A stretch of 15,058 nt of DNA from Gemmatimonadota bacterium (GCA_029859185.1 JAOUDR010000015.1:1-15058); one strand, 5' to 3'; numbered from the stretch's first letter, positions 7,685-14,006 are shown. Translations and numbers: made by a program. Notes: generated by a model not told the origin, from the sequence alone.

Positions 7685-7887
7685 CAGGCCTCGAGCGTCA
7701 TGACGATCTGGAGCGTCGCAGGCTCGACCGTCCCGTCATGCTCGACGTTGTGCTCGACCCCGCGTGGAGGATGGCGCGGTGCCGCCGCCGCGGATGACCA
7801 TGCCGCTCATGGCGTGGGCTCCGCAGGTGATCGTGACGCTCTGCCGCCGATGGTCATGGGCGCAAGACCGGCCAGGCCGTCGTCCAC
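7684..7887 (-). pseudogene. Small third gene of the minus-strand cassette, apparently frameshifted twice
   Basis: A GTG at 7887-7885 has a strong ribosome binding site (AAGGAG at 7899-7894, 6 nt away), 27 nt after the stop of the preceding gene. The frame reads VDDGLAGLAPMTIGG and then meets an in-frame TGA at 7809-7807. The same frame is clearly coding again from about 7758 (VEHNVEHDGTVEPATLQIV...) to a TGA at 7684. Between them the minus-one frame carries the better protein, QSVTITCGAHAMSGMVIRGG, with nearly all codons ending in G or C. So the GC3 signal changes frame near 7843 and back somewhere in 7759-7805, as from two compensating single-base indels. The intact product would be about 68 residues. 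Its C-x2-H-x4-M spacing equals that of a plastocyanin-type copper loop, but no upstream His ligand is evident. It could be a decayed gene or a sequencing/assembly error. Confidence 0.4.
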
Positions 7888-7914
7888 GCCGGTCTCCTTC
7901 TCACCGGCCGGGTC

Positions 7915-8472
7915 TCACGGCTGTGGCAAGGGCGCCCGTACCCCGAGACGGAACGTGCGCCGTTCGAGGTCGCCCGGCAGCCCTTGCGGGAACCGCGCGT
8001 ATCCCCGGAGTGCTCCCTCCGACGGTGGCAAGGTCCGGGTGCTCGAACTGCCGAGGGTCGCGGCCCCGATCCCGCCCCAGAGACCCCATGTGATGAGGGA
8101 GAAGGCCATGACCCCCCCGCAACTGGCGTCCTCCACGGTGGCGCAGGCCGCGGTCAGGAGGCCACCCGAGACCAGCCCTCCGACCAGGCCCCAGATCAGG
8201 GCCGCGGAGGCACCTGAGTGGAAACGTCGCATCTGGACACCTCCAACCTCGGCCAGTGGTACCGCGATCGTGGTGGATGACTGGAGGAGCCAGAGACTGT
8301 CGGGGCTCACGGCGATCAACTCCCCCTGGATGGTGGGCCCTGCCGCGCGGCCTTTTCGTGGCTTGAGCACGACGTCGGCGCCGAACGGAGACCCGGGGGT
8401 GTAGGGGCGCTGGCCAGCCGCCGTACCGGTCGTCGCAAGGCTGAGCAGAAGGACTGGTGCGAAGCGCAACAT
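7915..8472 (-). CDS. Exported membrane protein: small beta module plus glycine-rich hydrophobic pair
   Basis: A 185-residue protein of no named family. It has a signal peptide (MLRFAPVLLLSLATTGTAAG). A short beta-rich segment follows at about 47-83 (GELIAVSPDSLWLLQ, then IAVPLAEVGGVQMRR), reminiscent of a small SH3/LSm-like barrel. Two hydrophobic glycine-rich stretches lie at about 88-111 and 118-141, spaced by a short loop with Cys110 and Cys118. The GxxxG-like pattern suggests helix packing in a membrane. The tail is polar. The ATG at 8472 is chosen because GGGAGGTGA, which contains the upstream gene's stop codon, lies just before it. Stop and start are only 5 nt apart, so translation of the two genes is probably coupled. 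The longer frame back to 8673 runs over the upstream gene. Function unknown. Confidence 0.7.
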   Translation of the reverse strand: MLRFAPVLLLSLATTGTAAGQRPYTPGSPFGADVVLKPRKGRAAGPTIQGELIAVSPDSLWLLQSSTTIAVPLAEVGGVQMRRFHSGASAALIWGLVGGLVSGGLLTAACATVEDASCGGVMAFSLITWGLWGGIGAATLGSSSTRTLPPSEGALRGYARFPQGLPGDLERRTFRLGVRAPLPQP

Positions 8473-8477
8473 CGTCG

Positions 8478-10025
8478 TCACCTCCCAAATCGGCTGTCCC
8501 AGAACCGCCGCTCCATGAGGGGTTCGACCTGTTTGAAAACGGGGGCAAGGGCTCTGAGCATGCCCTCGGGATCGTGGATGGCGCGGAGCGCCATTGCCGG
8601 ATCGGTCTCGCGCAGCCACTCGGCGCGCATCCACTCGTAGTAGTAGCCGCGACTCTCGAGGAAGAGCTCCCACCCCGTGTCAGCGTCGGGCAGGTGGAAC
8701 TCGACCCGGTAGGTGTCACCGGGGTAGGTCACGAGATATCGACTGGTGTCGCGCAGTGCGTGCAACGCGGTGTGGTTGGGCGTGCTCGCGCGAAGCACGA
8801 CCGCGGGCTCGAGGCGCACCGCAGTCACCGGGAGGCCAACGCGTGCCAGTGCTATCCAATCGATCCGCCATGCCCCTCGGGCCATCCTGAGTCGGATCCG
8901 GACGGAATCGCTGGAATGGCCCAGGGAGGGGAGAGGGAAGACCTGGACATCGGTCGCGATCGGTCCCGCCTCGGCGTACTCGCCCGCGGAAGTCCACGCA
9001 TCTCCTTGAGTAACAAAGACTTCAATCCCGCCGAGCACGCGCGCCATGCCGGTCGCCGCGGGGCCGCCCGCCGGACCGGCCCGCTCGAGCCCGGCCAGCC
9101 AGGCCCCGCCGTTGTGCCCGAAGTACGCCATGGTCTGATAGAAGAGGAAAGTGCTGACCAGGGTCTGGCGGGCCGCCAACACCAGGGCGGCCGGTCCTGA
9201 GACAGCGGGGAACGTGAGATTCACAGTCTCGCGGGCCGCGAGGTCCATGGAGTCCGCCAACGACCGTCGCTCTGATCGGTCAAGCGCGTAGACCACCCTC
9301 GTGCAGTCGCCCTCGGGGCCGGCACACCGTACGGCGGGTGTGAGCCCGGTCGTGGGGAGCAGCCGGCCGTCGGTCGTGGCGAACGTGCGTCCCCCTGGTG
9401 GTCGCGGTGCGGCGAGGAGATAGAGGGAACGTACGGCGTGCGTTTCCAGCGCCTCATTCGTCATGCGCACGACGAAGGCACGCCCGTCTCGCGCCCCGAC
9501 GGGTCCGAGTGCGTCGAGGTCTGTGGCCTCCAGGGCCCGGGCGAAGCTGGCCGAGAACCCCTCGGCCTGTGGGATGGTGGCGGTGTCGCGCGCGTAGAAC
9601 GTCGGGCAGGAGCCAAAGCACGACTTCGGATCGGCGACGCACGCGGCGGTCAGCGGAGCCATGATTGCGGTCCAGACCGCGAGGCCGGACAGGCCCAAGG
9701 GGTGCGCCGCGTCGGCCTGGTGGGTTTCCACGAGGGCGATCGAGTCGAACGGGATCGAGACCCGGCCGGAATCCACCGGCTGCCGGGCGGCGTTGAACCA
9801 GGTTCCGAGACCAGAAAGACGCCGGGTCCCGGTGTCGGCTTGCCAGACGCGCAGCAGCGCCAGCTCGCCGGACTGGAGGTGCACTTTCACCGTGCCGGGG
9901 ACCGTCCTTGCGACCGCTTCGGGTGACGCCAGCGTTGGCGTCCAGTAGGTCTTGCCGAAGCAGCCCGCCCCTACGGCCGCCACGGCCGCCACGCCGAGTG
10001 TCCATTTGGATCGTCGGTAGGCCAC
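8478..10025 (-). CDS. Conserved hypothetical lipoprotein with CFGSCPTFY motif
   Basis: A 515-residue protein that I cannot name. It starts with a short charged region, a hydrophobic stretch and Cys22 in VGAGC, a slightly atypical lipobox (Gly at -3). Residues about 42-100 look like a small beta module (VKVHLQSGELALLRVW, then VSIPFDSIALVE). A hydrophobic segment follows at about 109-129, then the cysteine cluster ADPKSCFGSCPTFY (131-144; Cys136 and Cys140), then a large domain with Cys234 and Cys241, RQTLVSTFLFYQTMAYFG (286-303) and ESRGYYYEWMRAEW (457-470) near the C-terminus. I recall similar CFGSCPTFY-containing proteins as conserved hypotheticals in related bacteria; no activity is known to me. 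GTG at 10025 is preferred over TTG at 10073: GGGGGA is upstream, and a candidate promoter overlaps the TTG. It is first in a minus-strand cassette. Confidence 0.7.
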   Translation of the reverse strand: MAYRRSKWTLGVAAVAAVGAGCFGKTYWTPTLASPEAVARTVPGTVKVHLQSGELALLRVWQADTGTRRLSGLGTWFNAARQPVDSGRVSIPFDSIALVETHQADAAHPLGLSGLAVWTAIMAPLTAACVADPKSCFGSCPTFYARDTATIPQAEGFSASFARALEATDLDALGPVGARDGRAFVVRMTNEALETHAVRSLYLLAAPRPPGGRTFATTDGRLLPTTGLTPAVRCAGPEGDCTRVVYALDRSERRSLADSMDLAARETVNLTFPAVSGPAALVLAARQTLVSTFLFYQTMAYFGHNGGAWLAGLERAGPAGGPAATGMARVLGGIEVFVTQGDAWTSAGEYAEAGPIATDVQVFPLPSLGHSSDSVRIRLRMARGAWRIDWIALARVGLPVTAVRLEPAVVLRASTPNHTALHALRDTSRYLVTYPGDTYRVEFHLPDADTGWELFLESRGYYYEWMRAEWLRETDPAMALRAIHDPEGMLRALAPVFKQVEPLMERRFWDSRFGR

Positions 10026-10055
10026 TGGTTCCCCCGGGTAAGGCCTGGTGCCACG

Positions 10056-10084
10056 ATGCCAGATGGGCGTCAACCAGGCGTCAA
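10056..10084 (-). promoter_or_regulatory. Candidate promoter with tandem TTGACGCC repeats
   Basis: On the minus strand TTGACGCC occurs twice (10084 to 10077 and 10073 to 10066), exactly 11 bp apart. The first copy could be a -35 box, with TGGCAT (10061 to 10056) as the -10 after 17 nt. The transcript would then start about 25 nt before the GTG at 10025. The tandem copies on the same helix face could also be a regulator site. Confidence 0.4.
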
Positions 10085-10129
10085 GGGGGATCGGTGGGCG
10101 GGGGAGGGCGGCCCGCGATCTCGGCCGGG

Positions 10130-10157
10130 TTGACTTCCCCTTGTCCCGATTTACGTT
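10130..10157 (+). promoter_or_regulatory. Candidate promoter of the tRNA/ribosomal block
   Basis: TTGACT (10130-10135) is a near-consensus -35 box. TACGTT (10152-10157), 16 nt later, is the best -10 candidate. It lies about 80 nt before the tRNA-Tyr gene in the gap to the divergent lipoprotein gene, where a strong promoter is expected. A GC-rich inverted repeat, GCGGA...TCCGC, follows in the leader. Confidence 0.5.
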
Positions 10158-10238
10158 ACAAGGCTCGCCACGGGCGCGGATGGCGTAATGCGTCCGCCCC
10201 CGGGGTGTGGTCGTTTCGGCGGGTTCGGAGGGCAGTTG

Positions 10239-10322
10239 GGTGGGGTACCCAAGTGGCCAACGGGAGCAGACTGTAAATCTGCCGGCGTAACGCCTACGAA
10301 GGTTCGAATCCTTCCCCCACCA
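10239..10322 (+). tRNA. tRNA-Tyr (anticodon GTA)
   Basis: A complete class II cloverleaf of 84 nt. The acceptor GGTGGGG pairs with CCCCACC, and the D arm is CCC/GGG. The anticodon stem GCAGA/TCTGC encloses CTGTAAA, with anticodon GTA. A 15-nt variable region carries its own short stem. The T arm is GAAGG/CCTTC around TTCGAAT, and the discriminator is A. The long variable arm is normal for bacterial tRNA-Tyr. CCA is not encoded. Confidence 0.97.
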
Positions 10323-10383
10323 TGAGCACCGGGGTCACGGAAGCGGACCTCGCAGGAGTGGCAGGCAGGAAGGCGCAGGGCTC

Positions 10384-10456
10384 GCGGGTGTAGCTCAGTT
10401 GGTAGAGCATCAGCCTTCCAAGCTGAGGGTCGCGGGTTCGAGTCCCGTCGCCCGCT
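10384..10456 (+). tRNA. tRNA-Gly (anticodon TCC)
   Basis: A complete 73-nt cloverleaf. The acceptor GCGGGTG pairs with CGCCCGC, with one G-U pair. The D stem is GCTC/GAGC. The anticodon stem TCAGC/GCTGA encloses CTTCCAA, with anticodon TCC. The T arm is GCGGG/CCCGT around TTCGAGT, and the discriminator is T. CCA is not encoded. It lies 61 nt after tRNA-Tyr. Confidence 0.97.
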
Positions 10457-10459
10457 TTG

Positions 10460-10531
<72 letters not shown>

Positions 10532-10691
10532 CTTGCTGGATCAGGGGCAGGAACCGCAGGACATGCAGCCGGTGCTGCTGTGGAGGGGTGGTGGGGCCGG
10601 GTGGGGCTGCCGCGGGTCGTGTGGGGTGGTGAACGGGCTGCCGCTCGTGGCGGGTGGCAGTCGGGCCGAGTGAGGATTCGAGGAGTCAGGC
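10532..10691 (+). other. 160-nt G-rich gap between tRNA-Thr and rpmG
   Basis: No gene is visible here. In the classical tRNA-Tyr-Gly-Thr locus a tuf gene occupies this place. The gap holds a 10-mer direct repeat GGGCTGCCGC (10604-10613 and 10635-10644) and a weak inverted repeat CTGCC/GGCAG (10638-10642, 10656-10660). No terminator with a U-tract and no convincing promoter is present, so rpmG may be transcribed from the tRNA promoter. Confidence 0.5.
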
Positions 10692-10844
10692 ATGCCGCGC
10701 GAGAACATCACGCTCGAGTGCACCGAGTGTAAGGACCGGAACTACGTCACGACGAAGAACCGGCGGAAGCATCCGGAGCGGCAGGAGTGGAAGAAGTTCT
10801 GCCCCCGCTGCGGGACGCACAAGCAGCACAAGGAAACCAAGTAA
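10692..10844 (+). CDS. rpmG: 50S ribosomal protein L33 (zinc-ribbon form)
   Basis: A 50-residue protein of usual L33 length, a component of the large ribosomal subunit near the E site. The sequence starts MPRENITLECTECK and contains RNYVTTKNRR, then FCPRCGTHKQHKETK. The cysteines form two CxxC pairs (10/13 and 37/40), so this is the zinc-binding form and not the Cys-free paralogue used under zinc limitation. AGGAG (10681-10685) lies 6 nt before the ATG. Its stop is 2 nt before the secE start, and rpmG next to secE-nusG is a common bacterial order. The frame is too short to show up in long-ORF scans. Confidence 0.96.
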   Translation: MPRENITLECTECKDRNYVTTKNRRKHPERQEWKKFCPRCGTHKQHKETK

Positions 10845-10846
10845 CC

Positions 10847-11062
10847 GTGAGCAAAGTCGTCGCGTCGACCCGGCGCACCATGGAGTATCTGCGTGACGTT
10901 CGCGCGGAGATCCGCAAGGTCACGTGGCCCACGTGGCTCGACCTGCGGCGGACCACCGTGGTCGTGTCGATCTTCGTGATCATCGTGGGCATCATCATCG
11001 GGATCATGGACGTGATCTCGTCGAAGCTGCTGATCGGCGTCCTTGGTCGGATGTTCACGTGA
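10847..11062 (+). CDS. secE: Preprotein translocase subunit SecE
   Basis: A 71-residue single-span SecE, the clamp subunit of the SecYEG channel in the inner membrane. The signature EYLRDVRAEIRKVTWPTW is followed by one membrane helix (VVVSIFVIIVGIIIGIMDVI) and a short tail. This is the short bacterial form with one helix, not the three-helix enterobacterial type. The GTG at 10847 is chosen because it lies 2 nt after the rpmG stop and gives the normal N-terminal length. Only a distant AGGA is seen upstream, so coupling to rpmG translation is likely. The gene ends 11 nt before nusG. Confidence 0.95.
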   Translation: MSKVVASTRRTMEYLRDVRAEIRKVTWPTWLDLRRTTVVVSIFVIIVGIIIGIMDVISSKLLIGVLGRMFT

Positions 11063-11073
11063 TCGGAGTGGCC

Positions 11074-11616
11074 ATGGAAGCGAGATGGTACGCGATCCAG
11101 ACGACGGCCGGGCACGAGAACAAGGTGCGAGGGCTGATCGAGCGGAAGATCGTGCAGGATCCCCGGCCGGCGGAGGAGCGGCTCATCCGGCAGGCGCTGG
11201 TCCCGACCCGCGAAGAGGTCGAGATCAAGAACGGCAAGAAGGTGACGGTGGAGCGCAAGACCTTTCCGGGCTATGTGCTCGTGGAAATGGTCCTGACGCA
11301 GGAGACGCTGCACGTCATCAATGCGATCCAGGGCGTGATCAAGTTCGCCGGTCAGGGCTGGACGCCGCAGGCGCTGCGGCAGGATGAGGTCAATCGGTTG
11401 CTGGGCATCGAAGAGCCGGTGGCGGAGTCGGCGCCCCGTGAGGAGATCCCGTTCCTGGTCGGCCAGGTGGTGGAGGTCATGGAAGGGCCATTCACCGACT
11501 TCAGCGGCACCGTCGAAGAGGTGTTGCCGGACAAGGGGAAGGTGCGGGTGAGCGTGAGTCTGTTCGGTCGTCCGACGACGGTCGAGTTGGACTACCTGCA
11601 GTTGCGGGGGCACTAG
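11074..11616 (+). CDS. nusG: Transcription termination/antitermination factor NusG
   Basis: A 180-residue NusG, which binds RNA polymerase and links it to Rho or the ribosome. The NGN domain covers about 1-115: WYAIQTTAGHENKV at the start, then ERKTFPGYVLVEM, followed by the helix around residues 98-110. The KOW domain covers about 124-178: VGQVVEVMEGPFTDFSGTV, then GRPTTVELDYLQL. The ATG at 11074 has GGAG 5 nt upstream and gives the standard N-terminus. It is in the usual secE-nusG-rplK order. A structured 166-nt gap follows. Confidence 0.97.
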   Translation: MEARWYAIQTTAGHENKVRGLIERKIVQDPRPAEERLIRQALVPTREEVEIKNGKKVTVERKTFPGYVLVEMVLTQETLHVINAIQGVIKFAGQGWTPQALRQDEVNRLLGIEEPVAESAPREEIPFLVGQVVEVMEGPFTDFSGTVEEVLPDKGKVRVSVSLFGRPTTVELDYLQLRGH

Positions 11617-11782
11617 AGTAGAAACGGGATGACGGGATATCCCGTTGCTCCCGTGGAGCGGTGGGGCGGGGTGGTTGGGATCCCGTTGCGAGTGGGCAGG
11701 GTTGAGGCGGTCGGCACGCAGTTCCCCAACCACGGGGTCACGTGGGAGCCAGGGACACGGTCCCGGCGCATGAGAGGATGAG
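11617..11782 (+). promoter_or_regulatory. Structured leader of the rplK operon
   Basis: This gap contains several complementary segments. AACGGGAT (11623-11630) can pair with ATCCCGTT at 11639-11646 and equally with a second identical ATCCCGTT at 11680-11687, so two mutually exclusive stems are possible. GACGGGAT (11631-11638) adds another partial partner. GTGGTTGGG (11671-11679) is perfectly complementary to CCCAACCAC (11725-11733), enclosing the second copy. GGGAC/GTCCC (11752-11764) forms a hairpin just before the rplK Shine-Dalgarno AGAGGA (11773-11778). L1 is known in other bacteria to bind the leader of its own mRNA, so this is the natural place for feedback control; the site itself is inferred. 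Confidence 0.5.
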
Positions 11783-12211
11783 ATGGCACCGAAGAAGGTC
11801 ATTGGGTTCGTCAAGCTGCAGGTCACGGCCGGTGCAGCGACGCCGGCGCCTCCCGTTGGCACCGCTCTGGGTCCCCAGGGTGTCAACATCATGGACTTCT
11901 GCAAACAGTTCAACGCGCGGACGCAGAACCAGGCGGGGATGACCACCCCCGTCGAGGTGACGATCTATCACGATCGGAGCTTCACCTTCATCACCAAGAC
12001 GCCGCCTGCCGCGGCGCTGCTGAAGAAGGAGTTGGGGATCGAGAAGGGTTCCGGTACGCCGAACCGCGACAAGGTCTCGACGGTCACGAAGGCCCAGCTT
12101 CGCAAGATCGCCGAGCAGAAGATGCCGGATCTGAATGCGAACGACATCGACGGGGCCATGCGGATCATCGCGGGCACGGCGCGGTCGATGGGTGTCGAGG
12201 TGGTGGAATAA
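11783..12211 (+). CDS. rplK: 50S ribosomal protein L11
   Basis: A 142-residue L11, the usual length. It binds 23S rRNA at the GTPase-associated centre together with L10/L12. Recognisable parts are MAPKKVIGFVKLQ and the proline-rich loop PAPPVGTALGPQGVNIMDFC in the N-terminal domain, then FITKTPPAAALLKK at the hinge. KMPDLNANDIDGAMRII is in the rRNA-binding C-terminal domain. AGAGGA lies 4 nt before the ATG. The stop TAA shares one base with the ATG of rplA, so the two are translationally coupled. Confidence 0.98.
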   Translation: MAPKKVIGFVKLQVTAGAATPAPPVGTALGPQGVNIMDFCKQFNARTQNQAGMTTPVEVTIYHDRSFTFITKTPPAAALLKKELGIEKGSGTPNRDKVSTVTKAQLRKIAEQKMPDLNANDIDGAMRIIAGTARSMGVEVVE

Positions 12212-12897
12212 TGCGAGTCGGGAAGAAGTTCCGCACCGCGGCGGCCAAGGTTGACCGCACGCGACCCCACGCGGCGCCGCAGGCGTTGGCGCTCGTGAAG
12301 GATACCGCGTTTGCCAAGTTCGACGAGTCCGTGGATGTCGCCCTGAACCTGGGCGTGGATCCCCGCCATGCGGACCAGATCGTCCGCGGAACGGTGGTGC
12401 TGCCGCACGGCGTCGGCAAGACGGTCCGCGTGCTGGTGGTGGCGCAGGGCGACAAGGCCAAAGAGGCCGAGGCGGCCGGCGCCGACTGCATCGGACCCGA
12501 GTACATCCAGAAGATCAAGGACGGCTGGCTGGATACCGACGTCATCGTCGCCACACCGGACATGATGGGGCAGGTCGGGCAGTTGGGCCGGATCCTCGGC
12601 CCGCGCGGCCTCATGCCCAATCCCAAGTCGGGGACGGTCACGATGGACGTGGCGCGCGCCGTCAAGGAAATCAAGGCGGGCAAGATCGAGTTCCGCGTGG
12701 ACAAGACCGGGAACATTCACGGCCCGATCGGGAAGATCTCGTTCTCGGCCGACCAGTTGGCGGAGAATCTGCACGCGTTCGTGGACGCGGTCGTCCGGGC
12801 CAAGCCCACCGGGGCCAAAGGCACGTACCTCCGGTCCGTGACGGTCTCGAGCACGATGGGACCGGGCGTCCCCGTGGACACCACGGAGTACCGATGA
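12211..12897 (+). CDS. rplA: 50S ribosomal protein L1
   Basis: A 228-residue L1, close to the usual 229-234. It forms the mobile L1 stalk at the E site and in many bacteria represses its own operon by binding the mRNA. Recognisable parts are FDESVDVALNLGVDPRHADQ, RGTVVLPHGVGKT, GRILGPRGLMPNPKSGTV and the C-terminal region with RSVTVSSTMGPGV. It overlaps rplK by one base (TAATG). Its last codons overlap the rplJ start (ATGA), and they contain a hairpin covering part of the rplJ ribosome binding site. Confidence 0.98.
   Translation: MRVGKKFRTAAAKVDRTRPHAAPQALALVKDTAFAKFDESVDVALNLGVDPRHADQIVRGTVVLPHGVGKTVRVLVVAQGDKAKEAEAAGADCIGPEYIQKIKDGWLDTDVIVATPDMMGQVGQLGRILGPRGLMPNPKSGTVTMDVARAVKEIKAGKIEFRVDKTGNIHGPIGKISFSADQLAENLHAFVDAVVRAKPTGAKGTYLRSVTVSSTMGPGVPVDTTEYR
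12872..12888 (+). promoter_or_regulatory. Hairpin over the rplJ ribosome binding site
   Basis: CCGTGG (12872-12877) and CCACGG (12881-12886) form a perfect 6-bp stem with loop ACA. The last two bases of the stem are the first two of GGAG (12885-12888), the only SD-like sequence before the rplJ ATG at 12894. A ribosome finishing rplA would open it, which suggests coupled translation. Confidence 0.45.
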
Positions 12898-13415
12898 AGC
12901 GCACCGAGAAGTCGACGATCGTCGCGGACATCCGGGCGCGCATTGCGCGACGGCCGAACGTGTATCTCACGGACTTCACCGGGCTCAAGGTGAAGCAGGT
13001 CACCGACCTCCGCCGGCGGTTCCGCCAGGCGGGGCTCGAGTACGTCGTCCTCAAGAACACGCTGGCGCAGCGGGCGCTCGCGGAGGCCGACATCACCGGG
13101 CTCGACGACGCCCTCGCCGGTCCGACCGGCTGGGTTTTCGCCGAAGACCCGGTCACCGCGGCGAAGATCATCGCGGATTTTCAGAAGGAGGCGGGGAGCT
13201 TCCAGGTGAAGATCGGGCTCGTCGAAGGACGACCCGTCACGCCGGAAGACGTCTCGCGTCTCGCGAAACTCCCGTCCCGGACCGAGCTGCTGAGCCAGCT
13301 CGCCGGCGCACTGCAGGCGCCGCTTCAGGCGTTCCTCGGTGTGACCAACGGGCTCATGTATCAATGGGTTGGCGCCCTCGAGGCGCTCCGCTCGCAGCGG
13401 TCCGAGTCTGCGTAA
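12894..13415 (+). CDS. rplJ: 50S ribosomal protein L10
   Basis: A 173-residue L10, the base of the ribosomal stalk that holds L12 dimers and binds 23S rRNA beside L11. The N-terminal domain contains VYLTDFTGLKVKQVTDLRRRFR and YVVLKNTLAQRAL, and the middle contains GPTGWVFAEDP. The C-terminal helix that carries L12 is the stretch from LPSRTELLSQLAGALQAPL onward. The start ATG overlaps the rplA stop by 4 nt, and the N-terminus matches family length. The usual long rplA-rplJ spacer with the L10 leader is therefore absent. rplL follows after 22 nt. Confidence 0.97.
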   Translation: MKRTEKSTIVADIRARIARRPNVYLTDFTGLKVKQVTDLRRRFRQAGLEYVVLKNTLAQRALAEADITGLDDALAGPTGWVFAEDPVTAAKIIADFQKEAGSFQVKIGLVEGRPVTPEDVSRLAKLPSRTELLSQLAGALQAPLQAFLGVTNGLMYQWVGALEALRSQRSESA

Positions 13416-13437
13416 CCTGGTAAGGGGAAGTCACATC

Positions 13438-13827
13438 ATGGCCACCACGAGTCTGAGCAAGGACGAAATCCTCGAGGCGATCGCCAACATGTCGGTGATG
13501 GAGTTGGCGGATCTGATCGAGGCATTCAAGGACAAGTTCAACGTCACGATCGCGGCGGCGCCGGTAGCGGCGGCCCCCGCGGCAGGCGGGGACGCGGCCC
13601 CGGCCGCCGAGGAGAAGACCGAGTTCACGGTCGTGCTCACCGACACGGGCAGCAAGAAGATCCAGGTCATCAAGGCCGTGCGCGAGGTAACGACCCTCGG
13701 CCTGAAGGAAGCCAAGGACCTGGTCGACAGCGCTCCAAGCACCGTCAGGGAAGACGTGTCGAAGGAAGAGGCGGAGGCGATCAAGAAGAAGCTCGAGGAG
13801 CAGGGTGCGACCGTCGAGCTGAAGTAG
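13438..13827 (+). CDS. rplL: 50S ribosomal protein L7/L12
   Basis: A 129-residue L7/L12, the multicopy stalk protein that recruits translation factors. The N-terminal dimerisation domain (SKDEILEAIANMSVMELADL) is followed by an Ala/Pro hinge at about 39-59. The C-terminal factor-binding domain runs from about 60 to 129: EFTVVLTDTGSKKIQVIKAV, GLKEAKDLVDSAP, EEAEAIKKKLEEQGATVELK. The ATG at 13438 is preceded by AAGGGGAAG, 7 nt away, a strong site fitting the high copy number of L12. The frame is open further upstream to 13369, but that part lies over rplJ. Confidence 0.98.
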   Translation: MATTSLSKDEILEAIANMSVMELADLIEAFKDKFNVTIAAAPVAAAPAAGGDAAPAAEEKTEFTVVLTDTGSKKIQVIKAVREVTTLGLKEAKDLVDSAPSTVREDVSKEEAEAIKKKLEEQGATVELK

Positions 13828-13840
13828 GCGGGTCGTCGCG

Positions 13841-13858
13841 TGGCCACGAGCGTGGCCA
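13841..13858 (+). promoter_or_regulatory. First hairpin between rplL and rpoB
   Basis: TGGCCAC (13841-13847) and GTGGCCA (13852-13858) form a 7-bp stem with a GAGC tetraloop, 13 nt after the rplL stop. There is no U-tract. In E. coli this gap holds an attenuator and an RNase III site that set the lower level of rpoB. A similar role here is inferred from position. Confidence 0.45.
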
Positions 13859-13948
13859 GGCGTACCACTCCCAACTTCAGCACGAACGGTATGCACCACG
13901 TACGACGGCGCACATACACCCTGCTCGTGACGCACGCCCCGTCCACGC

Positions 13949-13971
13949 CCCCCGGTCTCACGGACCGGGGG
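13949..13971 (+). promoter_or_regulatory. Second, stronger hairpin between rplL and rpoB
   Basis: CCCCCGGTC (13949-13957) and GACCGGGGG (13963-13971) form a perfect 9-bp stem with loop TCACG, 36 nt before the rpoB ATG. It is followed by GCGCGCGGGG and has no U-tract, so it is probably an attenuator or processing signal, not a full intrinsic terminator. Confidence 0.5.
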
Positions 13972-14006
13972 CGCGCGGGGCCATTCGCGCTGGATGAGGA
14001 CGGCTG

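Noticed and set aside
7807..7809. In-frame TGA read as selenocysteine
   Set aside because: No SECIS-like stem-loop follows it, the surrounding residues in that frame are low quality, and GC3 points to a frame change at this place instead.
7700..8404. Long open frame of 234 codons on the plus strand
   Set aside because: It lies opposite the 7915-8472 gene, is rich in Arg, Pro and Ser, and has no ribosome binding site or domain. It is an antisense shadow of a GC-rich gene.
10532..10691. Possible tRNA-Trp or tuf remnant after tRNA-Thr
   Set aside because: No cloverleaf, CCA anticodon loop or EF-Tu-like reading frame could be found in the gap.
10747..11946. 399-codon minus-strand frame across rpmG, secE and nusG
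   Set aside because: It runs antisense to three conserved genes and has no domain or start signal.
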